From Chanos chanos (lineage: Eukaryota > Chordata > Actinopteri > Gonorynchiformes > Chanidae): a stretch of 64,000 nucleotides of DNA. The stretch spans positions 10,693,264 through 10,757,263 of the forward strand of contig NC_044499.1 in assembly GCF_902362185.1 (NCBI RefSeq), written 5' to 3'. Every line of letters begins with the position of its first letter. Position 1 is the stretch's first letter. Below are positions 1-13,623 of the stretch, piece after piece. The notes beneath the pieces were generated by a model. That model did not search any database. It was not told the origin of the DNA and saw nothing but the letters and a program-made list of their open reading frames with translations. A program made the translations under genes and the position numbers.

Positions 1-662
1 GAGCACATCTGCAGGTCCCACCTCCACTCCCTCTCCATCCTCTTTTAACTTGTATGTCACATTACCCAGGTACAAAATGGCAGACAGCACTGAAAATATT
101 CTGCATAACACAAATGACACACTGTGTTATCACACACTGTATGAAATATTAAGGCATTTGTACTGAATAACAGGCTTTCTCAGGCCATTCATCACGAGGT
201 CAAATATATATTTACTGCATGCCTTTACCACAGCACAGGACATTATTTTCTGAAACTTCTCCCTAATTTCAACACAGCCAAAATATCTCTTGAAGTAAAC
301 TACACTATTCATATGCGTGTGTGTGTGTGTGTGTGCGTGCCTGGGTGTAACTAGCGGTAAGCAGGTAACGCAGTTGCATTGGAGCCTGTGACAATTAGGG
401 GCTCGTGAGCATGGTCCACTTATCTATTTTCTCTCATTTCCTTTAATGTATGGTAGCCTGTTGCCTATCACTAGTGGCCTAATAATATAATTGTGGTGTC
501 AACTGTGCAGTGCATTTCGCTTTTGCCGCTCATTTTAAAGCTGCGTGCTTCAAAATACTCCTCCTGTTCGCTATCGTCACCACACGTTGTGGTTAAGTGA
601 GATGGGCCTTGACCATCCTGCATTGGGGCCTGGTGTTGGCTCGTTACACCCTGTGTGTGTGT

Positions 663-706
<44 letters not shown>

Positions 707-3172
707 ACGTGTGTGTGCGAGTGTGTGCGTGCGTGTGTGTGTGTGTGTGAGCCCTTAAAGCCATTCAGCTGAAATACTTCTTTCATTTTTTATAATTAGG
801 TTTGGCAAGCGCAGGTTTTCTGACAGAGTTTCTCAACAGTAAAATATTCCATGCAAGTCGGTCTACTCTGAGGAATGGGTTGCCGCCTCTCCAGAAGATA
901 AAACGAGACAAAAGAAGAAAACCGCTTAGGGGCATCAGATGGTAAAATGGTACAATGGTGCTTAAGACATTCTAGGAATCTCAGGGAGAGAAAATGTTTT
1001 CAGGCACAGAGTCTCATTTGCATGTACAGAAACACCCAAATTACTTCTAGGGAACTCAAATAAATCAAATGCAGTGTTAAAACACTGGAATCAGAAACAT
1101 GGCTGAATACATGGCTGAATGTAGTCAAGCGCTATTAACAACTTTCATTCAAACTTCATCTCACGCTTCAAGTTTCTAAAATATCTTCCCACACTCTAGA
1201 CTGTACTTACTGCTTCTTGGTTGCAGGTAGGAAACCAACCATTTCCATAGCCTGATGAAGCCTCTTAAACTCATGCTTAATTTCCTCCTCGTCTACTAAA
1301 TGAAAGTTTTCCTACAAAAACCAAAGAAACAGGTAGTGATGTAAAAGTGGTTTTCCGTAGAGGTAACCTGAAGCTCTTGACAAAATGAGCACTTTCCAGG
1401 CCTACGCTGACAAGCGCAAACAGCTCATTGCAGTTAATACTTTCTAAGAAGCAATAACGTCAGCAGCAAGTTACAGTTACTGCTCTTCTTTCCATTTAAT
1501 GTAGATCTGTTCAACTGATTCTCAGACTGTGTATGATTTCAGAACACATTTGCTATCTTGTTGTTCAGCATAACTTTTTAAAACACATGATAAGCACGCT
1601 GATTCAGTCACGCTGTCGGGTTAAGTCACATACTACCGAGTTGAAACCTTGACTGATTGCGTGATGACTGTTTCTCAGTGTGTAGATGCAGTTTCGCACC
1701 TCTCTGAGGTAGTGGTAGTCCTCTGGCTGCAAGAGCTTGAACTCAGCTTGTTCCTCCTCTGATGCACCGACCAACAGGTAATAAAACACGTGATAATTCC
1801 TAGAGGTCAAGGGCAATGACAAATCAGTTTTAAACGAGTCTGTCATTTCTGTAGAAGCAATCTTTTCTTGTGTAAAAATGGTGTTTCAGAAATGTGCAAT
1901 GAAAGGGAACATATATGCTCTGTGAGCCTGGTACATTTTTCTGTACCTTTCACTCTTCTCTCTGGACACCAAACGAGATTTCTCCAGCAGGTACTTCTCA
2001 ACCACCGCTCTAGAAAAAAAACCAACAGACAAATCTTGTTAAACATATTAATAAACCCAAATTTGTACAGTGTGATTATGGAAACACTGCTCTTTAGAAC
2101 ACACTCTCCATATGTTAAGAAAGGCTGTATTATATATGAGGCGCCATGAGCAGAAGCCAACTCTTGTTTCATACAGACTTCAATAAATAAAGTCACTTAG
2201 CATTAAAAAAAAACCTACAAGGCTTTTAGATTTGACAGGTAACTTATGCTGGAAAGATCTAACAACTAATTTAAACGAAAGCATATGGGCAGTTTGTGTA
2301 CACTATATCTGACTGAACTGGGTGTATTAGCAACAGCTGTGGCTGCTCAGATGTGACAGTGAGGTAACAAACTGTAGATAAATACACAGATGACTCACCC
2401 TCTGACAACGCCACTTTCCAGATAGTTCACTTGGATAAATTTCCCAAAGCGGCTAGAGTTATTATTATACGCTGTTTTGGCATTGCCAAATGCCTGTTTG
2501 ATAAAGAAAAAAGACAGAATGCAAAAAAAAAAAAATCACTTTCTGCAAAAAAACCAAAAAACAAATGAGCTATGAACATTGCATTTTTTTTTTTTCCTCT
2601 GCGGGCAAAAGAATATTTTTCACAACACAGGTACAGTCGTGAGTGGTGAGCAGGCCTTTAAGTTGGCCCGATGAAGCTGGGGATAGTTTTTTTTGGTACA
2701 TTCCCGACATGTGCCGTGTTAAGTGGTAGGAGTTTTAACGAAGATAAAGCTGTGTAACTGGAAAGGGAAATGACTATTTGAAAATAAACCACAGTCATTA
2801 GATAACTGACACACTCAAAACAAATCATCTGCACAGGATTTCTCTTGCTATGACTGGATTTCCCATTAATAAGCTTTTCTTCAGTCACTTGTGAAGCTTA
2901 GTATCAGGTATCAGGCTTTGAAAATGAGCAATAATTACAAGCATTGACATGCAGAGACTATGGGGAACTACCTACAAGCTACATAGACTGATAATACTGT
3001 ATTCTAAATGCACACCTACACAAACAGACAAGAACACCAACTCTCCCACAACCATTCTCTCTCACTCTCTCTCTTTCTCTCTCTCATATATACACAAACA
3101 CACTTACACACATGATCAACTCAAATGACTTTCGAAACTTAAAATGACTAAAATGACCTACAAAAACAGAGA

Positions 3173-3207
<35 letters not shown>

Positions 3208-6042
3208 GAGCTGTACCTTCGTCACCTTTAATTGTTTCAGGGCTACCAGGGAAAAACTTGCTTTTTCGTCATAACGTTTCTTACATTCTATAGAAGTTCC
3301 TGTCACAACAGGCTTGTGTTTCGTCAACTCATCCTCATGAGCACTCAGATGCTTTCAAGTCAAGGTGTGCATGCTTGGGCCTCTGAAGTCTCCTCAGGAA
3401 TGCGCTAACCCCCCCCCCCCCCCCCCCCCCACCGCCCCAGCAAATGAATCTCATTACGTTTCAGACGTGGATCTTCAGTTTCTCCTCTTAATCAACGGCA
3501 ATCAAAGCGAAAGGACAAAACAGAACTGAATGGAGTAGTAACACGGCAGGAGATCGAGATGAACAAGGATATGGTTTAATGAAACCTGTATTGTGTTGTG
3601 ACTGTTCTAGCTGACCTGACTGAGCCTGTTCAAGCATGTTTCCCGTTCATCTACTTGCTCTGGTATTCTGAAGCAGCCAACGCCCTACCCATTTCCACAT
3701 GCAGCTGAAAGACTGGGACTACGATGGTTTAGAGCAGGAACAAGCCAATCAGTGACACTGCCTTTCTCTGCTAACACCATAAATCCCCACCCACACTTTG
3801 TATGCTCCTAGACTTCTGATTCACCCACGCTGAAGAAGAGAAACCAGAGCCGCAAACATGTTGCGAAAAAGCCAAACCTAGACTCTAAACATCAAAACAG
3901 TGCACTGTCACAAACAAATATCCTTTACTTCCACCATAGATATTACAAAGAAAGAGACAGACAAAGTAGCACACAGGGCTCCCCACAGAACCTGTGAAAA
4001 TGGAACTCCAAGTGAAAGTAAAAACCGTATACTTTGATCGACTGTTCACTCTACTTGCGCATTGTTTGCTTAGGGCATGAGAAATAACTCTGTCTCTTTA
4101 TGTGAATGGTGTTTACATACTTCAGTGCCAGCTTTGCTGATATCACGTGGAAAAAGTAGTCAACACAGCACGTAGTTGTTTCATTAAATGTTAAGAATTT
4201 TAATCATTGCATTTCAAGATGGATGACAGTAGCAATGATCAGACTGAAATAAATTACTCTGAGGGACCGTCCTTTGTATTATTATGCAATGCGATTATTT
4301 TTACCACTGGCTTAGCAATAGTTTATATATCAGTACTGTAAACTGATTAATTTCACTGACATTCCACACTCACTGCTTTAAGAGGGGAAAGAACTGGGTT
4401 TAGATGAAAAGAGAGAGAACTGCACACAGGGACTTTTAGCGGTTTAACAGTTGGACTGCTGTACACCAAAGGGGACTGTACACGTCCACCATTCATAGCA
4501 AATGTCAAATGTAATCAAGACAGCAATGCTGTAGACTCAGGCTGTAGAGTGGACAATATGTAGAGTATCGAATAGAAACGCACTTCCTGGCAAACAATGT
4601 TCCATGAATAGGCTGAATAGGTTAACACACAATGTACTTTTTTTTTTTTTGTAAGAAATGCTTCCCCTCTTTTCTTGTAATGAAACAGTACTGAAACTAA
4701 AATTTCCCTCCAAAACAGAAGCTAGAGAACTACTACAACACGCTAGTTTAAAATAAGTGATGAGAATCAGTATGGAACCGAGAGTTCCTGTTTCTTAAAT
4801 CTGTCATAAACACAGACCAGATGACAACAGTGATGTAGCTGGTGACATTTCGAGAACCTGTGTAACACTCTCTAAGATGTCAGACCCTTAAAATGATACA
4901 TCCTGAGTGAAATACATGGAAAACGAGACTACTATTCAAAGGTGGGCGGTCAAATACAGATAGAAAAGGGATGCAGACTTTGTCATGGGGCATCACCACA
5001 CTGTACTAACCCCACTTTTCTTAAAAATCAAAAACAAAAACAAAGCTAAGTCACCAGAATAAGCTCAGGGTTTATGGGTAATGCGAGGCCATCACAATGT
5101 GCACACCTCACACACCTTTGTGAGTCTCTCATCTTTCTTTCGTTTCAGACTGTAGCCAAATAATAGTTGTTATTTATATTGTTATATAGCACCTGACAGT
5201 TAAAATATATATTAATAAAATCCTGTTACTATATTTTGTAAAAATCCACATAAATGATAAAACACCAACTATGAACATCACATGGCATGGACTATTGGTT
5301 GGCATTGTTTCTAGTGTATTTCCAGAGAAAATGCTGATGGCCTTTTTCTCTAACACTAACTAATGAGTCAGAGTCTTTTCTTCCGTGTTACACCACGTAA
5401 TACTGTGATCAGGATTGGTGAAGGGGAGGACAGATGAAAGACAAAAATGCTGGCAATATGTTGAGGTTTATAACCCTCAAACGGTGAAGATGCGCACAGA
5501 AATGACACTTCTGCCGACTAGCGATGTAGCAATTCAAAGATGAAAATAGATCTCCACATCAAACATTCAGTAGCCTGTCGGTACACAAACAGGTTACACA
5601 TATCACAGTTCATTCTATCTCCTCTCATCGTCCTTGAACAGCTTGGCATCATACATTAAAATTGGTCATTTATTTGTTTAAGGGGGTTTTCAGATTCAAG
5701 CCAGACCAGCACTCACACCTAAACTGCCCCAAGATGGATCCCAAGCTACAGACTGTCACTACTTACATTACATACGCATCAGTCTGTGCTACAACCGAAC
5801 ATTTGAGCTACTGAAATGAAAACACTTATAAAGAAGGTTCTAGAGCCGAGTTTCCAGACAGTCCCTCAACCAAACGAATAAGACAAGATAGTCTTACGGG
5901 AATATCTGTCTTGTCTAATCTTTTAAGAACAGTCTGAGTGGGTGTAAAAATTTCACTTTTCCGCATGATTTCGGATGGAATGGCCGTTGTGCTGTTCTCT
6001 TGTTTACGATCACTTCAGACATGTCTGTAGCGCCATGGAGAC

Positions 6043-6077
<35 letters not shown>

Positions 6078-7589
6078 GCTGTGGGGAAATTCTGAGAACT
6101 TGTTAAACCTGTTTGAGATTTAAGGCATAAGAATCCAATTGGGTCACGGCCTTACTGCCACATTACACAATTCGGCAGGGGAAAGACTGCTCACTGTGGG
6201 CGGGAAAGCCCTTGCTCATTATGACCCGACACCTCTACTAGAGCATTAACAAACATCCCATAATGTTTAACAGAATGCTTGCAAATGCCTTTTATCTCAC
6301 CAAATCTTACCACATTTGATGGTGATCTTTTTCACAAGAAATACAGAGCGCGAATTGGTCAAAAGTACTTGAAATGACGTACGACATAACTAAAAAATAC
6401 CAATCACGTTTTGTCAAATGCTAAAAACATAAAAAACTGTAACTCCAATAATCCAGATACTTAAACAAGGAAAGGGCAGGGCAAATAAGAAAAGACAACA
6501 GCCATGCCAAAAAGGAGACTGTGGTTTTCTGTAAAAATAAGAAGACTGCACTTAAATGCATGTCCTCATTTCTCAAAATCATACCAAAGTACTGCATGGT
6601 GGATTGTCCCACAGATAAGTACTCTCCCCCGTGAAAAATGAAAAGGAGGAACAACAACATCTAAACAGCGAATCAAAGACACATAGTCAAGAAAATAACT
6701 TCTCTACCCTGCCGACTGTGTTGAGATCATGAGCCAGAGAAAGATAATGACTTGCAATGGCGTTTGTGACAAATGAACATTGTTTTCTGGTATATATAAA
6801 TAGTATTACAGTACACCGCAGCCTCAAAGATGTCATACAAGAATGCTGTTGTGCTCAGATTCAATTAATGACTTCAGAGGTATGAGTCAGACACCACCTA
6901 ATCCACTCATCCCCACTGGTAAACTACTGCCAAGCAATCAAGGGAATTTGTGGTCTCGTTTTAACCGGTGTTTAGATGACAGCAGTCTGTGTGGAATCCT
7001 CATTTCCCTGAGAGAGGAAGCTACGAGGGAAGTGCTCCTGACCATGTCACATGACCGAATGGTTTCTGGTGCCTATTTTAAAAAAAGCAACAGAGATCAA
7101 GGGGCAGGGGCCATTTAACATAACAGAACTTCCTCAAACACTGCCTAAGGGGGCTTTTAACAAAGTTCCTCTTGGTAAAAACATGACTAAGACAAGTCAT
7201 ACAGAATCAATTTTAATAGAACACAGGATATGATCTACAAATGTTAGCTAATGCGAAAATAGCACATGTAAGCACCCACTCCGCAAGATAGCAAAATCTA
7301 GAGACAAGTGGTTTTAACCCCACTTCCTATGTGACACTTCCGCCGGAGCTGCAAATAGCCCTGATCCAAAAAGCTGTGGCGTAAAAATCAATCAGTCATT
7401 AAAGCAACGAAAAGTCATCCGTATGTATATGAAAAATGGCATCACAATAGCACCATTTACTAACATCACACACAGTAACAATGACTACCGTGACACATCA
7501 AGAATCAAGGTGTTTTTTCTTTTTCCCCCCTGGTGTCCAGGAGACCAGATCCAGGGATCATATAGCGCATCTCTACACATGGATAGTAG

Positions 7590-7620
<31 letters not shown>

Positions 7621-8485
7621 CATAGATAACCACTGACCACTAACATACCTCTAGCACAGGACCAGCCCCCAGTATGGTTGTCTCCACCCCACTGGTGTAA
7701 CTTTTTTGGCTGAGTGCGGTCAAGCAGTGGATGAGGAAGTTTGTGCTCTGTGTCTTTCCTGAGCCACTCTCTCCAGAAATCACAATGCACTGGTTGACAT
7801 GTTTATTCAGCATGGTGTGGAACGCAGCATCCGCGATGGCAAAGATATGAGGTTCCAGCTTCCCCAGCGTGTGGTTGTTGTACATCTTCACGTATTTGGG
7901 ATTGTAGATGGGCAGGAATTTAAAGGGGTTGACGGTGATGAGAATATTACCCGCAAAGGTGTAGATCTTGTGCTTGTGGAATCGGTAACGTAACGTATCC
8001 AGAATGCTCTCCTCAGTCAGAACCGGAAGGTTACAAAGATCACTGCAGTCCTTATTCTGTGGTGCCAGAAAACCACGATCTACCAGGCCCTGAGCTTCTC
8101 TCTCCTGACACATTGCTACCAGTCGGTCATAATCAATGGACCCTTCGATGTTGTCCTCCTGCAGCGCGAAGAAATATCCTTCGCTTTGTGGGTGCAGATC
8201 TTGAGCCTTCTTGGGCCACTGGAGGACTCTGTGAACAGGCAGATCATTGGCCTGTAGGACCCACTCCTCTCCTCCACATTCTCTCACCTCCACCAAGGTA
8301 TAGTTCTTAGACATGTCCAAGCCAAGCGTGGCTCCTGCATTCTGGATGACAGTAGCCACTGTTTCTCCTGCAGGAACCCTGAGGGTGCAGCATGGTGCTG
8401 TTTCCTGGGATACTCTGGGATAGATTTGTAATACATGGCTCCTATCATTGTAGTTAGCTGTGCCTTCTCCCACTGAAACGCTCAT
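1..8485 (-). CDS. myo9b: Class IX unconventional myosin (myosin-IXb-like), 5' half, runs off the left edge
   Basis: Actin-based motor of class IX, a family whose tail carries a RhoGAP domain (outside this window). Coding exons read on the minus strand: 8485-7649, 2493-2399, 2009-1947, 1799-1700, 1311-1211 and 100 to the edge; all junctions are GT-AG and the frame holds throughout. The first exon (279 codons) gives an N-terminal Ras-associating domain (about residues 10-110, with [15 protein letters not shown]), then the motor start with the P-loop GESGSGKT near 7770. The second exon has switch I ([10 protein letters not shown]). Later exons read [22 protein letters not shown] and, at the edge, [10 protein letters not shown]. 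The chosen start (MSVSVGEG) is the second of two in-frame ATGs; the other is six codons upstream and the true 5' exon is not resolved. Matches remembered human MYO9B better than MYO9A; fish may hold several class IX paralogues, so the exact symbol is less sure than the class. Intron 1 spans 2494-7648. Confidence 0.85.
649..750. repeat. (TG)n microsatellite in a myosin intron
   Basis: About 100 bp of TG repeat with a few tc and cg interruptions. A shorter TG run sits at 316-335. The frames reported across it in both directions are artefacts. Confidence 0.9.
2494..7648 (-). other. Long first coding intron of the class IX myosin
   Basis: About 5.2 kb without recognisable exons. It holds simple tracts: (GA)n at 3172-3203, poly-C at 3411-3430, (GA)n at 6047-6074, and a poly-C run followed directly by poly-A at 7592-7620. 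I see no transposase, RNA gene or conserved coding segment. Long first introns often hold enhancers, but nothing here can be singled out by eye. Confidence 0.6.
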
Positions 8486-8551
8486 TCTTACATACACAGG
8501 CACGAATCAGCATAACGCTCTGCCTCTGGATTCAGCTTGTACTACCTGATC

Positions 8552-8590
<39 letters not shown>

Positions 8591-10180
8591 TCATGCATGC
8601 ATGTTCATACTTGCCCTTTCTTGGAACTAGGGATCGCACAGTCGCCTGGCTAGGAGTACAAATATGTTTTCAGTTTTTGAGAGAACTCGAAGAACACCAT
8701 AACTCACAAGAATATAGATACTTAATTGTTTTCTGAACAAGTAACATTACTTCATATTCAGATAAAGCTGTATCGGTCCAAGTATTACCCGACGTGGTGA
8801 ATTACCTGGTACCATTCACAATCACACTAGAACCTGTAATACAAACAACCTGGCACTACCTTGAGTTGTTATAAAGCTGTACTGGTCAATCGAAAACAGA
8901 AAAGCTTCTAAGTAGCTTAATCCTGCTCCTTCAACTTGTTCTCACAGTTCTCTTTCAATTATTTACGTTGTAAACTAGGGTAACCAATTCTCAGTTCGGC
9001 GAAGTCAATAAAAATGACTCTAGTCAATAAGAAAAATACGCTATTACCACCTGTTAAACGAACGAAATGCAGTTTTAAAAACGAAATTTACCTTGATGTC
9101 AATGCCACTCATATCATTCATGCGTTGTGCCATCCAACAAGAAGAAAGTTTTCCCTTGTCGTCGCAAAGCAGTGTGAAGCGCTTCCCATATCAAGCAGTT
9201 CACCTGTTAGCTTCCTTAAAGGTAAACTATATCGTTTAACTCCATGTGTATTCGTGAAAACACAAGATAACTGACATATATTATCAGGAGATGGAATGGC
9301 GAATTTTCATAGTCCGCTTCGGTGTTGTGGTAGAGATTGTTTACGGCGCTTTCGATCCTGTTGGTCGGGTACTTCCTCGCTGAAGAGTTTAGAAATTACC
9401 ATCGAAAACGACGGATGCCCTCCCCCTCGTTTCGCGTTCATTGTCACTTCAGCAGTGACGCGTTGACACCTAGAGGTCAGGGCATAGCTAGTTCAAAGTA
9501 GACAAGCACAGAGAACCAGCGTAACGTATTGCCTCTCAAATAATTAACCATCATATTATTGCAAAAACGCATATCACCCTGGCACACCTTTCAGTGACAT
9601 GACATCTATATGTAGCCTACTGGGAAAAGGGAGTTTCAGATTTGCTGTCAGATGAAAAAAATAAATATTGTTACTATTTACTTATATTATTAATTGGAGT
9701 CTCTACGTCCTCCCTGAAAAGTATGCATTTTCTCTAGCTTTCAGCATTAAAACGGAATAGGTTTAAATTGGCGTTTTCGTTCCAAGCACTCCGAACTGAA
9801 TTCAGTTTCGCGTATAAATTAAGATAAGAGTTTACAAATTCGAAATTAAGAAGCTTTCAGAATACGAATGACCGTTCAACTTCAAATAATAATAGGCTAC
9901 GTGGCGCAAAGGTTATCATCTACAGTGAGTAAACATAGGCTATTTCAACATTTTAAACATGATCTGATATGTAGGGCAAAGTTAATGCTTTTATTTTCAT
10001 TACAAAAATATGTTTAGGGCAGCTAGACCGCTATTTCAAATTCAGATGCATTTGAAATGTGGACCGGTGAAATGTGGAAGGTCCAGATACTTCACGCAGA
10101 CAAGTCTCGATTAACTTAAGAGACTTAAAATCGAGAACAACTATAGATGATGATGATGATCATGATGATAATAAAAAAGT
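8486..10180. other. 5' flank of the myosin gene, no coding sequence seen
   Basis: Contains a (GA)n tract at 8557-8588 and otherwise AT-rich unique DNA. The segment 9290-9480 is richer in CpG (cttcggt, ttacggcgctttcg, gacgacgg, cagtgacgcgttg) and is the best candidate for the myosin promoter and a non-coding first exon on the minus strand. I cannot place the start site. Confidence 0.35.
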
Positions 10181-10746
10181 ATATTATGACACGTGACAAC
10201 GACAAATACCAGGACGGAGACGCTCCCCACCCACCAACCGTATGAGTGATGGAAGTTAAAAAATTAACTGATAAAAATGGAGGTGATGAAAATGCATGTG
10301 AATTGAACAATAGAGCGGTAAAATGAATCAAGTGAAAATTATCAAATGATCTGATTTATTTAAAGCTGATTTGATTAAAACAGTCGTGATATGATGAGAA
10401 CAGAGCTATGTTTCATCATTTTCATTCATCATTCATCATTCATCATTCACAACAGAAAAGTGCCATTTATCATTGAAGGAAAGTACCCTTAAGGGTGGAA
10501 GTAACAAAAATTAAATGATAAAAATGAAGGTGATGAAAATGGACGTGAACTTCAAAACAGAGGGGCACAAATGGATGTGAAATGAAAAATAGAGTGATCA
10601 ATTGTCAGTTGACTTGATACAGTGTCGCTCTGATACTCAATTCAACTGACATTTATCGTTCACAGCAAGCAATTTTTGTTACTTCTGCCCAAAATGTCAA
10701 TTAAAAACCACGCCCACTGACAAACTGATCAAGCAACTTGCAGGGA

Positions 10747-11305
10747 AGGGGCGCACAGTGGCACAGTGGCTAGCGCCATCGCCTCACAGCAAGACGGTCC
10801 CACACTCGATTCCTGGCTGGGTGGCCAGGGCAGAGTACGAATTATTCAATGACGGGGGGGGGTCAACTTTTTCTCCAGGGTTATGTGGCATAGGATATAC
10901 AGATTTTTCGACCCCCCCCCCCCAACTCCCCTGAACTGTTGTTTTTACCTCTTTTACGGGGGTCCAAATCTTAGTTAGGGGGGTCAACCCCCCCCCCCCC
11001 GTAATTCAAACCATGGGCCAGGGTCCTTTCTGTGTGGAGTTTGCATGAGTTTGCAGTGTCTGCATGGGTTTTCCTTGGGACCACTGTGGTTTCCCCCCAC
11101 AGACACTGCAGGTCAGGTGAACTGGAGACACTAAATTGCCCCCTAGGTTTGAATGTATGTGTGAGTGTGTTTATGTATGTGTCTGCCCTGCAATGGACTG
11201 GCGACCTGTCTAGGGTGTTTCCCCTGCTTTTTGCCCAATGAGCGCTGGGACGGGCTCCAGCACCCCGCGACCCTAATTAGGACAAGCGGCTTTGAAAATG
11301 AATGA
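10747..11305 (+). repeat. Widespread teleost interspersed repeat
   Basis: Begins ggcacagtggctagcgcc and cctcacagcaag, continues through ggtcctttctgtgtggag and gtgaactggagacacta, and ends ggactggcgacctgtctagg then ccctaattaggacaagcggc. I recognise this as a high-copy repeat of many fish genomes but cannot name its family with certainty. It is split by the small element at 10831-11015. Confidence 0.65.
10831..11015. mobile_element. hAT-like MITE of 185 bp nested in the teleost repeat, with 8-bp target duplication
   Basis: Flanked by the direct repeat GGCCAGGG at 10823-10830 and 11016-11023, exactly where the host repeat should read continuously (gtggccaggg then tcctttc). The element starts CAGAGTACGAATTA and its reverse complement starts CATGGTTTGAATTA, an imperfect terminal inverted repeat. 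An 8-bp duplication and CA-starting ends are typical of the hAT superfamily. The inside holds long poly-G and poly-C runs next to gtcaac motifs that can fold on each other. Confidence 0.6.
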
Positions 11306-12517
11306 ACGAACTTGCAGGGAGCTGAGTACATTGTGCCGGTTGTGTCCTTCACCACCTTCTGAGCAGAGGCACAGCCGGGCACAACCAGCCACAATGGGCT
11401 TTAAATCAATCAAATCACTCGATAATTTATCACTCTATTTTTCATTTCACATCCATACCGCTCTGTTTTTCAATTCACATACATTTTCATTGCCTCCATT
11501 TTTATCGATTCATTTTTGTTATTTCCACCCCTCACACCAACCTGCCAAAAACTTGCGTTATGTATCTCAGTCACCGTCTAACTCTGTAAAGTCTTCAATT
11601 CACCTTTCAGTGCAGTAGGTGGCAGTATGTATCTTCAATTTTTGATGTGGCAACTAGTTCCCCGATTAGTTTTACCAAAGCATGCACCTAACGGTGTTAT
11701 AGACCATTCCGTCATAGCCAATTGGTCAGCAGTTCTTTAAGCAAATTGTACTGAGGAATACTCCATTTAAAATCCAACGTAGATCTGTTACTTACTATAC
11801 GATTTATGATGAAACTGCACAGGTTTCGCAATTGGGTCTTCTTTTTTTCATTGGGGAATGCTTTTATGTTTCATTAGAGAGCACATTACAGTTGATTAAA
11901 AAGGTCTCTTCTGTACAAACTACATTCTAAATATCTTGACTGAATTTAAAACCTCAGCTAAGTTTAGGGTTAGAATTCCACCTCTTCCACTTTCCACTTT
12001 CCACTGAATTCCACTTGAAGTCACGTTGCTGGAGAGAACATTTTGCATTTAACCGGCCACTGTATCACTTTATTATACTAATTTGATAGTGATCAACTTT
12101 TCAGGGGGGTAAAGTCTGTGCCAAATCAGGAAACTCAGTATAATTATCATTCCTCCATCTTCCATCATTCATTACATCATTCAAGCTTTCACACACTTCA
12201 AACAACTGATAGATAGACACCTATGTAGCCTTAGACTTCACTAAGAGGAGTGAGTTGTTACGCTGTTAGATTTTTTTGGATGTGGGTGTGGTCATGAGGA
12301 AATCAATAGCAATGTCCAGATGTATCAGACAGCAATGTTCTGGGCTTTAAAAATTATACAAACACATACAAACATACATACCTGTCTGATACCTTGCAAT
12401 ACCTTTGCATGGCTCAACAAATGCTGTGTTAGAGTATGAAGTAAAGAGTCTATGGTGATAGAACTTGCCCACAGTGGTGTGAATATGGAAGGCAACATTT
12501 CACTATGAAACATATTT

Positions 12518-12523
<6 letters not shown>

Positions 12524-12589
<66 letters not shown>

Positions 12590-12690
12590 TATACATACAC
12601 ACACACATACACATATACATACATACATATGTGTGTGTCTGTGTGTCTGTGTGTGTGTGTGTGTGTGTGTACATATATATTACACAAACA
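12524..12690. repeat. Compound (CA)n-(TA)n-(TG)n microsatellite
   Basis: About 170 bp in which a (CA)n run, a (TA)n run, mixed cata/cata units and then a (TG)n run follow one another, so the left and right halves are inverted relative to each other and could form a hairpin. Confidence 0.9.
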
Positions 12691-13573
12691 CAAACACAAA
12701 ACAATTCTTATTTAATTTATGTATATATAAATAAATATATTTTTATTTATATATATTTGATAAACTGTATGTATATTTGACACTGAGTCGACGCCTCACC
12801 AAATGTTTATGCGTTCACCATGGCAGTGATAGGCTACTTGTTGCAAGTCAAAAAGGGCATCTTGAAACAAAACAGGGGAATCCTTCCAAGAGGATCAAGA
12901 TCATGTTTTAAGTCTCACTGTCTTGTGTTCTCTCCGGAAATTAGATTAGCATTGCATTAGTAAACAAATATGTGGTTTCCTAGACGACTGCATCTGTAAC
13001 CTAGCAACCTTACCAAATATTGATGAAGCCGAAGACTTTTTTTTTCCAAATAACTTGAACTTCCACATTACTTGGAAAAAAAAAAAAAACTTTCATGGTA
13101 CTTTCAGACCACTTCTAAAAATAATTGCATACCACCTGTTCAGGGCCATCAACAAGGTAAAGTACATTATATTTTATGATATAGATATATATCGTGATAT
13201 ACTTTCGACTCCTGTTTCACGGTTTGATAAAGCGTTCCCTTAAATAAGCAAAGCCATTTGACGAAATCCAAATGTGAAGCAGTCAAATCGGGAGAGTCTC
13301 AAAACCCGTTATTCATTTCCCCTCTGCTGATTCTTGCTCCCTTCAGCTCCTTGTTAAGTCCAGATAAAGTAGCTACATGTACACTGAGATAAAACAGAGT
13401 TAATGTTTTTCCCACGTAATTAAAAAACAAACAAACAACCCCCCCCCCCCCCAAAAAAAACAGCATTGCTGTTTGCAGCGTCACCGCAAGCCTGTGGATT
13501 TCTATGGCACCGTATTCGCTCTCCCTTCTATAAGTTATTATTTTGTCCACGATTCTCAAAATGACTGAATAAA

Positions 13574-13580
13574 TTTAAGA

Positions 13581-13620
<40 letters not shown>
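13574..13620. repeat. (GA)n microsatellite
   Basis: Uninterrupted GA repeat after a short gagaggga lead. It sits about 180 bp upstream of a possible splice donor (caacag|gtaatc at 13797) that could end a 5' UTR exon of the downstream myadm gene. Confidence 0.9.

Positions 13621-13623
<3 letters not shown>

Larger units (their letters stand above)
10236..11535. mobile_element. Cluster of related MITE arms with nested insertions
   Basis: Three related AT-rich blocks: 10236-10375 (+), 10493-10690 (+), and an inverted copy at 11398-11530. They share the core atggaggtgatgaaaatg and the string gtgaattgaa. The middle block is a complete short element: its ends, 10493-10512 and 10671-10690, are inverted repeats matching at 18 of 20 positions (GGGTGGAAGTAACAAAAATT against GGGCAGAAGTAACAAAAATT). 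A separate interspersed repeat (10747-11305) lies between the middle block and the inverted block and is itself interrupted. No transposase is present, so these are non-autonomous elements of an unassigned DNA-transposon family. Confidence 0.6.

Noticed and set aside
471-786. Open frames rich in His/Thr or Cys/Val across the (TG)n tract
   Set aside because: Pure products of the dinucleotide repeat; no start context or domain.
12450-12780. Overlapping frames in both directions over the compound microsatellite
   Set aside because: Low-complexity translation of CA/TA/TG repeats.
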